Assembly (NCBI GenBank): GCA_037577475.1
Contig: CM075204.1
Coordinates: forward strand, 4,710,355 to 4,774,354
Reading direction: 5' to 3'
Length of the DNA: 64,000 bases
Source: Chaunax sp. Z400
Taxonomy: Eukaryota; Chordata; Actinopteri; Lophiiformes; Chaunacidae
Shown here: one piece after another, positions 1-10,440 of the stretch
Layout of the letters: each line of letters begins with the position of its first letter
Position numbering within the stretch: the first letter of the stretch is position 1
Program-made: the position numbers and the translations under genes
Notes under the pieces: model-generated
Database searches by the model: none
The model's input: only the letters and a program-made list of their open reading frames with translations
What the model was told of the DNA's origin: nothing

Positions 1-118
1 GGAAGATTTATGAGCTAATTATGTCTTTTTAAGTAAAATGTTAAAAGAAAAATTAAAATTCAGTCATTTTCTACTCACCCCATGCAAATGCAAAGGTGGG
101 TGAAGTTTATTTAGTCCA

Positions 119-1356
119 CAAAACAGTCTGGAGCAAAACAGTCTGCAGCAAAACAGCCTGGAGGAAAACAGTCTGGAGGAAAACAGTCTGGAGTAAAACA
201 GTCTGCAGCAAAACAGCCTGGAGCAAAACGGTCTGGAGGAAAACAGTCTGGAGGAAAACAGTCTGGAGGAAAACAGTCTGGAGCAAAACAGTCTGGAGCA
301 AAACAGTCTGGAGGAAAACAGCCTGGAGTAAAACAGTCTAGAGTAAAACAGTCTGCAGCAAAACAGTCTGGAGTAAAACAGTCTGGAGGAAAACAGTCTG
401 GAGCAAAACAGTCTGGAGCAAAACAGTCTGCAGCAAAACAGCCTGGAGGGAAACAGTCTGGAGGAAAACAGTCTGGAGCAAAACAGTCTGGAGGAAAACA
501 GTCTGGAGGAAAACAGTCTGGAGTAAAACAGTCTGGAGCAAAACAGTCTGGAGTAAAACAGTCTGGAGCAAAACAGTCTGGAGGAAAACAGTCTGGAGGG
601 AAACAGTCTGGAGGAAAACAGTCTGGAGCAAAACAGTCTGGAGGAAAACAGTCTGGAGCAAAACAGTCTGGAGCAAAACAGTCTGGAGGAAAACAGTCTG
701 GAGCAAAACAGTCTGCAGCAAAACAGCCTGGAGGAAAACAGTCTGGAGGAAAACAGTCTGGAGTAAAACAGTCTGGAGGAAAACAGTCTGGAGTAAAACA
801 GTCTGCAGCAAAACAGTCTGGAGGAAAACAGTCTGGAGAAAAACAGTCTGGAGGAAAACAGTCTCGAGTAAAACAGTCTGGAGTAAAACAGTCTGGACCA
901 AAACAGTCTGCAGCAAAACAGCCTGGAGGAAAACAGTCTGGAGGAAAACAGTCTGGAGTAAAACAGTCTGGAGTAAAACAGTCTGCAGCAAAACAGTCTG
1001 GAGGAAAACAGTCTGGAGGAAAACAGTCTGGAGTAAAACAGTCTGCAGCAAAACAGTCTGGAGGAAAACAGTCTGGAGCAAAACAGTCTGGAGGAAAACA
1101 GTCTGGAGGAAAACAGTCTGGAGGAAAACAGTCTGGAGGAAAACAGTCTGGAGTAAAACAGTCTGGAGGAAAACAGCCTGGAGGAAAACAATCTGCAGCA
1201 AAACAGTCTGGAGGAAAACAGTCTGGAGGAAAACAGTCTGGAGTAAAACAGTCTGCAGCAAAACAGTCTGGAGGAAAACAGTCTGGAGGAAAACAGTCTG
1301 GAGTAAAACAGTCTGGAGGAAAACAGCCTGGAGGAAAACAGTCTGCAGCAAAACAG
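119..1356. repeat. 15-bp minisatellite, about 82 copies
   Basis: The unit is AAACAGTCTGGAGGA, repeated without length change. Variation sits mainly in the last six bases (GGAGGA, GGAGCA, GGAGTA, GCAGCA), with occasional CCTG for TCTG. Because 15 is a multiple of three and the unit has no stop in several frames, long artificial reading frames run through it on both strands (Leu-Phe-Ser-Ser-Arg type repeats on minus, Lys-Thr-Val-Trp type on plus). These have no gene context and I do not call them genes. An AT-rich palindrome abuts the right end. Confidence 0.97.
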
Positions 1357-1358
1357 CA

Positions 1359-1406
1359 TTACTTGTTTAAAAATGTTTAAATGTTTAAAAATGTTTAAAC
1401 AAGTAA
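1359..1406. repeat. AT-rich palindrome bordering the minisatellite
   Basis: TTACTTGTTTAAA at 1359-1371 is the exact reverse complement of TTTAAACAAGTAA at 1394-1406. The spacer is itself made of ATGTTTAAA repeats. The arrangement can form a hairpin or cruciform directly at the edge of the 15-bp array. Confidence 0.85.
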
Positions 1407-2265
1407 CGCTTAAATGCTCCATGTAGCACCTTTCAGGACCAGAACTGAACCACACATGGTATCTGTGACTACAGTGGTGTTAGTAGGTGTTACAGTAGAC
1501 CTCTGCTCAAGCTGTAGTGCAATGACAGGACGTTTCTTTAACCCTGTGAATCCAGAAGCATCAGTACAGAGATGGAGCTCTGAGGAGAGGACAGTGATTC
1601 CCTCACTCTTCATTCAGAAGTAGCACAAAAGGACCGCTGCTGCTGGATTTGATTCATTGAGGAAAATGTAGAAAACTCTGTGACTCACTCATAGATACAC
1701 ATCGCTGAACAGCCAGGAATGAATAAAGCAGCTCCATGTACTGCTTCTAACATAGAACATACAGTATACTGTATATTGGAGTGACTGCCTCCACCCAACA
1801 TGTGAACCAAACAGCATTAAGCAGCTGAAGACCCACCAGAGCGGCTGTTAATCCCTGTATTACAGTACATACAGAGTATTTGTCTCACCATGGAAGGAGG
1901 AGAGCTGACCTGAGGGCTGTTTCTTCACCTACACAGGAATACAGGTGTGTGTGTGTAAAAAGAATGAGGGTTACATGGGTGGATGGTGCCTAAAGGCCGT
2001 GCTGAGTGCCTTGACCTACAGCAGCACGCCTCCAACCGAACAGCATGCTCTGTGCTGACGACGTTTCACCGAGGGCGATGCTGTTTCTCTGCCCGAGAAC
2101 AGCTTCAGATGATTCATGTAGCTGTTTGTGCACATTGCCAAAACTCATCAGCAGGAGGCCCCGCCCTCTTTTGAAGCTCTCTGTGTCATATTTCCCTACT
2201 AATGTGGAACCTTTCTTATGTATTCACAGAACTGTGTCGATGGAAAAACATTTGAAAATGGATGT
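1407..2265. other. Intergenic, no gene recognised
   Basis: Short open frames on both strands have no recognisable motif, no convincing splice context and no similarity I know. I see nothing beyond unique-looking non-coding DNA. Confidence 0.5.
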
Positions 2266-2677
2266 TAGAAACGTATTTGTGTATTTTGTATATTTATTCA
2301 GTTCAAAATGAAACGTTTTATTCTGGTTCAGTTTAAATTATATTTCACCACCCTGTGTTGCGTTATATGCTGAAGCATGGATTGTTGTCTTTTTTGTGTG
2401 CGTCTGACTTATTTATAGTGGCACTTTATGTGTAGTGTTCTTTAGTTGCTTTTGGGTGGATGATTATTTGCACCCTAAGATATTGATATGATGAAATTTC
2501 TATGAAAAGTTCTTATTTAAAGGTAAACGAGGAGGGAGCATAATAATAATAAAGACTTGTTTTTGCTATGATCTCAGATTCTTTTATTGTCCACTAGATG
2601 GCGACGTTGTCTAAATCATCTTTTCTCTTTAAACTCAGCAACTTTGTATTTCTAATCAAATTTGCTCTTGATTTTTA

Positions 2678-2680
<3 letters not shown>
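2266..2680. repeat. 415-bp direct repeat, copy 1
   Basis: This segment recurs in the same orientation at 36967-37381 without any length difference and with only a handful of substitutions (for example C/A in the GCACCC/GAACCC motif and A/G in TCTAATC/TCTGATC). Both copies run into an AC-rich microsatellite at the right end. No coding capacity was seen. It is probably an interspersed repeat or the product of a recent duplication. Confidence 0.92.
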
Positions 2681-2725
<45 letters not shown>

Positions 2726-2736
2726 GTATATATATA
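2678..2736. repeat. (CA)n/(TA)n microsatellite
   Basis: A short CA run passes into about 20 TA units, with one CG interruption, directly after the 415-bp repeat. Confidence 0.97.
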
Positions 2737-4880
2737 GTGCTACTAGTTAACATTACACTATTCATTACCTCTGGTTTTCCTGTATGATCAACCAATCATG
2801 TAATCCGTCAAATAAATAAGACTTAGGGGGACAATTGCCTTGTGTGTAACTTAATTAGCTTAGCCTGTTCATGATTGTCAAGGTCACATATAGAAACGCA
2901 TATAGAGAAAAGTAATTTCCAAAATAGTATTTTTTGTGTCAGATCAGATTATTTTAGATATTTTTAAATCTAGATTTATGAATTAAAAATGTATGAAAAT
3001 GACTGATTGAGTTGGGTTCCTGGTTAGTTTTCGTTTCTACTCAGAATGGTGAACCTAATGTAGAGGCTATTGTGTTGCACCACTATGAGCCTCCTGGCAA
3101 TCATACCTATTTAGTGCAGGCAGTGAGCTCCACACTTCCTCCTGCTAAACTGATGAAGAATAGGCCACTTACCCTGCACTGTGTTGTACACTTCAAACGA
3201 TCTGTAACCTTGGGTACCATAAGCTTGGTCCAGTCTAAAGGACTTTTGCTTAGATACTTAGTGAATATAAATTGATTTCTCTCAGATATTTAGTAAATCT
3301 AAATGACTTTTGCTGAGATGCTTAATAAATATACATTAATTTTCCTTGTGAAATTGATTTGGATTTGCTAAATATTTTTGGGCAATATAACTCAGCTTTT
3401 GGCATTGTATTTTTACTGTTGCATTTATAACCATGTATTTTTTTAAAAATTGTTAATTCAGTCAATACTTTTCAATCAAAGTTGCAGGTATTAAAATCTA
3501 TTCAATAACATTACGTGTCACTTTGTTGCCATCAGTAAGCAATGTGCAGTCTGTCCCTCCGTCTGTCTGTAAACATTTTTTTTGTCAGGAGCATAACTCA
3601 AAAACCGTTGAATATTTTTTCATGAAACTTGGCTAACACATCAAACATACTCAAGAGGGGTGTCTTGGTATTTTTAACATTTTTATTTTTAATGAAAACT
3701 AATAATACTTTGCAGTTATTTACAGACAGGTGCAGAGGAAGGGGATGAGTTTATAAGAGCTTACAAAGGGATTCCTGCAGTGTCTTAACTTGCAGAATCA
3801 TAAATAAATAAACATTTTTATTTGACTCATTTTGGGGAAAAATATTCAACTTGGTTTATTTTGAGTGTGGAGTGTTTGTCTGGAGCGTACCTTTAAAACT
3901 ATTTCATATATCTTCAACAAATTATGCATACACATCAACCATATGCTGGAGTGGTGCCTTTTGCTACTTAGAATTTTTCACAATTTTTATTTTCTGCCTT
4001 TCCATGGCAACAACTTCTACCTATTCTTAAAAGAAGAGTGAGATTCGCTTTTGAATCTTGTAAACTGTGAATTCTGTCTTTGACAGATTATAAATACCAG
4101 GAATGACGAACAATGTTTTTGATTGAGTTTCCGTGGCAACAATAGGGTGTTGTGTGGCCCATAAAATCATTATGAAAGCTATCAGTTTTCCATTTCAACA
4201 CCTCGCTTGCTTTCAGTCTTGATATAGTGTCATTTGTCCAGTTTTCATTAGCATGATTTTGAAATGTATTTCTGACTGACTGCTAAGCTGAAGGAACTTG
4301 TATTCATGCAAACATACTCAGAGATTTTGGGGAGTCGGTGGAATATACCATCTCCTGATGCCTCTTGTTTAATATACAGGACTGAGAGGAGTAGGATTAA
4401 TCTCCTTCACAGCCTGGACAATTGTAATACAAAGATTTTTGGAATAACAAAACCACTCACTGAGTGACTTTAAAGCCCATCACACTTTCCTTGCTCTCTC
4501 TCTCTTTGACACCCACATTGAACGCCTCACATAAAAATGGCTGTCTGTTTGTTTTTCCTAATTACAACACTTGTAGGAAAATTAACACAGCTTGAATCCA
4601 ACATATTTTTTAAACCACATCGCTCCAGAAATATTGTGCATCTTGAGAGCAAACGATTGTTTTAGGTGCCAATTAGTGCTACACAGTCCTAAACCGACTC
4701 TGGCTACTAAGTCACCTCGTCTCTTAACAAAGCAGTCATTTTAATCCAAACCACCATCTAAACCAAATCATGTTGATGCCTAAACCAAACCTCGATAAAA
4801 GAAAATAGACATTCCTCAAGATTCTTTTGTTTTTGAAAAGCTTTTGTAAAAATTTTAAACATATTCCCACTGTTGACTAA
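2737..4880. other. AT-rich intergenic DNA with old repeat remnants
   Basis: No gene is recognised. Around 3560-3720 and 3870-4010 there are two related passages (a CTGTCTGTCTG stretch, 'cataactcaaaaac'-type text, 'ggagtggtgcctt' versus 'gaggggtgtcttgg') that look like fragments of one common fish interspersed repeat. The open frame at 3012-3275 shows no recognisable domain. Confidence 0.4.
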
Positions 4881-4907
4881 CACAGTGGTGAAATTGGAAA
4901 GTCCCAG

Positions 4908-5810
4908 CTGGATGACGAGTCCTGCAGCTCAGTGGATACAGAGTCCATGACACCAGTGTCTAAACCATCAGCCATCACAATACAGTCAATTCTGTTGATA
5001 AGGAGAAACACAGATGTGATTTTACTGTATGATCCAGTCACAGAAATAATACCAAGTAAAAGGAAAGCTGTAGTCAGAGGTGGAAAGAGTATCCAGATCC
5101 TGGAGACTTAAGCTTAAGTACCAATACTATATTGTAAAAGTAATCTGTTACAAGTAAACTTTGTAAACTAAAACTTAACTTTGTAAAAACATACAGAATA
5201 ATTTCCAGCAAAATGTTCATTATGTGCTTCGTGACTCAGGTCATTAATTAAAATCAAAGAATCTTTATACCATTGAATATTAAAAGTCTGCCCTTGAATT
5301 ATATTTCTTGAATTACAGATGATTTATAGCAATAAACTGTGCAGAACTTTATGTGTGAGTTTCTTTGCAGGTGCTTACCCAAGACAGGCTAGAAGCTCTG
5401 TGAGACTCCAGGTTCTCTCCTGTGAATCTTCATCATGAGCTACTGGGCTGGAGCTCCTGGACTCATGTGAGTCAGCAGGAAGTTCTTCAGCAGCTGCCTC
5501 GACTTCAGGAGTCTCTGTTCTTTCTGAGGCTGGAACATCAGGGGTGGATGACGGGTCCTGGACACCAGTGTCTCCATCATCAGCCGTCACAATGCAGTCA
5601 ATACTGTTGATAAGGAGAAACACAGATGTGATTTTACTGTATAGTCCAGTCACAGAAATTAAACCAAGTTAAAGAAACACCAAAACATTAAAGATTCAGC
5701 CCTAAATCAAGGTAAAGCTGTAGTCAGTGGTGGAAAGAGTATTAGATCATCAAGTGAAGTCAAAGAATCATTACATCAATTGAATATTTAAAGTTTGCCC
5801 GTCGCAGAGG
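4908..5810. repeat. Tandemly duplicated segment, about 630-bp unit
   Basis: The block at 4908-5095 resembles 5542-5748, including a long shared core around GATAAGGAGAAACACAGATG. The downstream block 5238-5300 resembles 5751-5810. Copy 1 carries an extra 33 bp or so near 4922, and copy 2 carries an extra 38 bp or so near 5670. The duplicated unit contains a minus-strand exon-like frame with its splice acceptor, described separately. Confidence 0.8.
5383..5608 (-). CDS. Exon-like open frame of unknown gene, acidic Ser/Glu-rich
   Basis: On the minus strand a pyrimidine-rich tract ending in AACAG opens a 226-bp stop-free frame that closes at a GTAAGC donor. It encodes a hydrophilic acidic peptide starting near IDCIVTADDGDTGVQD and ending TWSLTELLACLG. 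Acceptor and donor both look usable, so this may be an internal exon of an unrecognised gene or a pseudo-exon in a repeat. A second, degraded version of its first half lies at about 4885-4996 and terminates at a stop after about 38 codons. I do not recognise the family and found no flanking exons. Confidence 0.35.
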
Positions 5811-6149
5811 GCGAGTGGAAATTCAGGAACATACAGTCTTGTTGACATTTTACAATGTTAAAGGCACTGGTTCCAACGAACCAAAAGACAGAGCCTCCTC
5901 TCAGAGGTTTAATGCTTAAAATCATCAGGTCTTCACTACCACTGAAACTGTGCTGTTTCTTTTCAGTGACAGGTGAGGACATTATGACAGCACATAACTA
6001 ATTCTCTAGAGCAGGTAAATGGCCGGCTTTGCTTCCTGAAAGTGTCGCGTTAATAAACATTTCACTTCAGAAGATCACCCACTCGTCACAGTTGCCTCTG
6101 CCCGGCTCGCACACAGTTTAGAGTCTCTGGCATTGTGTGTGGGATTCAC
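5811..6149. other. Intergenic, nothing recognised
   Basis: No gene, RNA or clear repeat was seen between the duplicated segment and the solo LTR. Confidence 0.4.
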
Positions 6150-6772
6150 TGTCATGGCATCCCTGTGACTAGTTTCTTCCTCATCCCATCCCTGTCTCTG
6201 GTGGGCGTGTTCCTCGTTGAGGTTAATTGTTTTCACAGGCTGCCTATCAACTCACCTGTGTTCCATTTTCATCAAGCGGCAGTATTTAACCCCAGCCCAG
6301 ACATCCACTGTTGGTCAGATCGTTCAGTCTCCTTTGCTGTATTGTACCCTGACTTCCTTTAAACCTTCCTGTGACTTTTGAATTTCTAGTGAGTGTTTTT
6401 TGTCTCTCCTAGAGCCTTTTGGATTGCCAGCCTGCCCGACCCTCCTCAACTCCAGACACAGGCCTGCTACCCTCACAGCCCTTTGTTCCTCAGCCTCCAG
6501 CTACAGCTCGCAGCCTCCACCACTGAAGTCAGTATATTTACATCTCAATCCTGGATTCCTATTGTTCTTTTCACCACCTATCTGCCATCCTTCTAACGGA
6601 TCTCATTTCCACCACAGGACTCCTCAGATCTGAACCCGTCCGCCCCTCCAGTGGCTTCACACGATATTGAGCTTTGTATTATTTTGAACAGTATTCATTA
6701 AAACCGTTAAATCTGCATCTCTGTCAGTATCTTGCTTTCGGGTCCAGTCGGTTAAAAACTTAAACCATAACA
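6150..6772 (+). mobile_element. Solo LTR, gypsy-type
   Basis: The segment begins TGTCATGG and ends CCATAACA, which is the TG...CA structure of a retrotransposon LTR. It has a TATTTAA-type box near 6283 and a CATTAAA poly(A)-like signal near 6697, followed by a TC-rich stretch ending GGGTCC. The five bases before (TTCAC) and after (TTGAC) differ at one position, consistent with an aged target-site duplication. The U5-like part resembles that of the LTR at 41576-42430, which is followed by a gag remnant, so both probably belong to one family. No internal retrotransposon sequence flanks it, hence solo LTR. Confidence 0.72.
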
Positions 6773-7976
6773 TTGACGTGAAGAGATACTTTGTGTCATG
6801 CATTCATTGTATCTGCTCTGCACCAATCAGAACTCTCTGTTCACTTGCCCATCAATTAAACGGCACGAGTCTTCAGTCAGAGCCGAGGGAGAAGAGCGCA
6901 TCATTCATCTCTGCAGCTTCTGGACTTCTGGATATTCCTCATTGTTGAATGTTGCTGGACTTTTGCATCATGTTTGGATGTTTGCCAGGTTACTCCGTCT
7001 TGTGCGTCCATAGGAATGTGAGCATTCAGTCACTGTTCTGTTATATACAACGAGTGTGGTAGTACGCATGGCTATAGTTGTGCTCATGTACTGCAAGTCG
7101 AGAGTGCAATGTTGATTGGAGAGAAATGATGCTGAGGATAAGAGGCGACTGAAATAGCAAGTTAGAAAAGAATGAAGAAAAACATGCAGGGAGGAGGAGG
7201 GAGGGACCAAATTAGCAAAGAGATAGGGTTGTTGTAAACACAGCTGAGTTTTTCCTGCCAAAACATTTGGGTATCATCTGTATTTATTGCGTAATAATCA
7301 ACTGTTATCTGTATCAGAGGAGGAAGTGGCTGAACTGACTGCAACTTTGTGTTTTTTCTGCTTGAGATGTTGAAAACACGATCCTGTTGATGATGACTGT
7401 TTGAACTCAACAGACACAGTTATGTCAGATAGGTAGTCCCACTTTTTTTGTTGTCGGCACCCTTATTTTAACACATCTAAAGTGAAATGTTATTGATTTG
7501 TCCCATTTCTCCCTGCCCTTGTCCCCTTTGTTAGTGCCAGTCTGGGTCTGAAGTGGACTTTCAAATACAGCAAATACCTTTTAGCAAGGTGTTACATTTA
7601 GCTCTTATCACAAACTGAAAAAGATGGAGGTTTAAACAGTCTCTCATTAGAATGCAGATGTGTATCGGAAACAGTTGCATGTATATGCAAGCATATTGTG
7701 CATATGTGTATAGTATGACTGTAAAAAGTACAGAAGAAAATTTGCAGGAATTATTAGCTATGTTTTCCTGCAGCAGCTCCTCTAGTCCTTCCTTTGTAGC
7801 GTATTTATTGTATTCATAGTTCACAGTGAGTGATGCTTATTCCTGTCTCTCTCCATTGTCTAATACAAAAGCAAGGCCATTGAACAAAGGAGTGTTTGGA
7901 ATAGAGCCCTGGAGACATGGTTATGTAGTTACTGCAGCAATGGACATCTTTTTAGCTCAACTTTTATGCTTTACAC
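6773..7976. other. Intergenic, no gene recognised
   Basis: Short frames on both strands carry no recognisable domain. Nothing further could be supported. Confidence 0.4.
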
Positions 7977-8965
7977 CAGTGGTTCCCAAACTTTTTTTCT
8001 GGGAACCCACATTATTAAAATGACAAACAATCGCAACCCAAATCACAATAGTTCTTATCTATAAATTACAAGATTCACAATTTGTGCATAAATGAACATT
8101 TCTGACCATTTTTACTGCCGTCTGCATCATCATATTATCTTGAATATTTCATAGTGATATGCATTTAAATTACAACTGCATTGTATGTTTATTGAAAATA
8201 TATACTGTTCATATTTTAAATACTTTATAGATGCGATCAAATCAGTGCATTTAGGAGGGGTGTGGTATCTCATTGTTGTTATCTCCTCTTATCACAATAT
8301 AAACATTTTAAATAGGCTAATTTATAAATGAGAAAATGCATTGAGTCTGAGTAAACAGCCACTAATGTTCATGTTCATGTGTTCATATTTATATTTGAGA
8401 GCTTAGGTGCTTTTTAAATCAAACAGGCACACATCAGGTAAACAACACATTTGAACTACTTTATATGAGACACACTAAGTGCATTTTGTTTTAATTAACA
8501 GACTCATATTTGCCTGTCATCATTAAATCAAACAGATTATTGCTTGTTCTTTGTGTTCCAGTCAGGTGCACAAGAGGAGAGCAACATGCATATCAGCATT
8601 TAGTCTCTGGGTGGTAGCTAAGCTAACATTACCTGCAGCAGTCTGGTCCTTAGCTGGGTCTTGTCCCTGGTCTCTAGCTATGCCTTTCTTTTTTATTAGC
8701 CAGGCATCCATGTTTGTGACCACCTGCAAAATCTGTTCATGACTTTGGAAACTATGGTGGACACCTGGGTGCAAACCCAAACGAGTTCTGAACAAGGCAC
8801 CGCCTGCCTGGCTCCAATGTCCCGCTATGATTGGCAGAACTCCATGTGTGGAGGAGCTAGAAACACACTCCCTTATGTGGATGAAGGATGTACTGCAGAT
8901 ATAAATCTAGAATACTAGTCAAATAGAATCATAACTATTTTATTTGGCGACCCAAATAAAAACGA
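7977..8965. mobile_element. hAT-like non-autonomous element or its remnant
   Basis: CAGTGGTTCCCAAACTTTTT at 7977 is the classic terminal motif of many vertebrate hAT (Charlie-type) elements, and CGCAACCCAAAT follows it. A related GGCGACCCAAAT motif is at about 8945. I did not find a clean inverted copy of the terminus, so the right boundary is a guess. No transposase frame was seen. Confidence 0.45.
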
Positions 8966-10195
8966 CTAACAGCTAGAGACAGGAAGAAAATGAAAAACAA
9001 GACAACAACAAACAGGACTATTTTTTACTCTTAATTTAAGGTAAACACCGTGTGTTAACTGCACACCGTGCTGCTGTGACACCATGAATTTAACAGAAGA
9101 ACAATCTCCTGCACCACTTTTTCTTCTTCCTCTTCTTTTGGATCTGGCTCTGGAGATCTTGCAGCTGGGATGTCAAGTTGCTCTCCTTCTCCTTCGACTC
9201 CTTCGCCCAAGTTTGGCAGAGGAAACTTTGGGCTTCAACCTCCGTCAGAGGATCTGTCACACTGGGTTGCACAGCATCACAGATATACTTATTTATCTTG
9301 ACTCCGTGTTCATTCATGCCAGGGTTTCTCCATTTTCACTCCCAAACCGAAAGAGAAAGAGAAGGAGGAGAGGTGACGCTCAGAACAGCGACCTCAGGTG
9401 CACTGAGACGTGCAGAGAGAAGCTGCAGTCAGATCCAGTATGGTTCTATCAAATGTCCTCCAAACCCTGCAGCTGGGTTTAATTTGGACAACACAGCAGA
9501 TCTGAGCTTCTTCTTCTGTCTCCGGGGCAGCAGACTGTAACAATAATGAGAGAAGATGAGATGAAACTATCGGTTACGCTGAGCTCTCACCAGGATCAAA
9601 AGCCAAAGCAACTTCTTTTCCTGCTCCTCATTTTAATCAATGAAGCAATATAGTGATTTACAGCTGTTCTGTCATAGAGATTCATCAGCTGACCCTCCTC
9701 TGTTCCCCTCCTCCCTCCCTCACTCTAGGAACGCTGCATTAGAGGCTCTCCTTGAAGGAGCACAGACACCTAAACCTGTGAAAACAGGCACCACCATAGC
9801 AGGAGTTGTGTTCAAGGCCAGTCTGAAGCTGTTTAAAGCCAAAACATGAATGGACCAAAACAGAGACTCTCTATGTTTCAGTCCATCAATTATAGACTGG
9901 AATCCATAGCAGGTTGATTTTTTACCCTCCAACCAACCATTATTTCTGATATAAATACAAAGTTGATTTTTAAAATCAAATTCTTATCTTGTATGGTTGA
10001 GCACAGACTCTCCATGAAGCAGCTTTCAAGTCCAGAAGACAAACTATAAGACCAACATGAACATCACAAAAACATACTGTGTGTTTAGCTTTTTATTGCT
10101 TTAAAAAGTTTCTGTTTATTAAACAACTGTTAAATCCCATATTCTGGAGTATCAGTGAACACAACAGGGAAAGATGTTTTATTCTTTGATGAGCT
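8966..10195. other. Intergenic, with a 28-nt hAT transposase match
   Basis: No gene was found. At about 9232-9262 a stretch matches the antisense coding strand of the hAT transposase at 35956-35986 (peptide VTDPLTEVEAQ in both). Surrounding frames (132 and 120 codons on plus, 75 on minus) overlap one another and show no domain. Confidence 0.5.
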
Positions 10196-10440
10196 TTATT
10201 ACCTCCAAGGAGGTTATTTTTGTTGGTTTGTTTGTCTGTTTTTTTAGCAGGATTACATAAAAAGCTCAGAGCAGATTGTGATCATATTTTTGGAGAGGTA
10301 GGGTTTGACCCAAGGAACAATCCATTAGATTTTGGTGGTGATCTGGATCATCATCTGGATCCAGATTGTTTGAGGCTAATTCTTTACCATTATGGGATGG
10401 GGGCAGCTGAAATCCTATCAGGATAGAATGGAAAACATTC
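10196..10440. repeat. Common teleost interspersed repeat
   Basis: The block opens with a small palindrome (ACCTCCAAGGAGGT), then a TTTGTTTGTCTGTTT run, then 'tttggtggtgatctggatca' and 'ttctttaccattatgggat'. I recognise this word order as a very widespread fish repeat of unsettled class. It has no coding capacity. Confidence 0.65.

Noticed and set aside
64..1455. 463-codon open frame and several others across the 15-bp array
   Set aside because: It is an arithmetic result of a 15-bp, stop-free unit. There is no promoter, splice or domain evidence, and overlapping frames are open as well.
9084..9540. Overlapping open frames of 132 and 120 codons
   Set aside because: No recognisable domain, mutually overlapping on the same strand, and partly antisense to a transposase fragment. 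No splice or promoter support.
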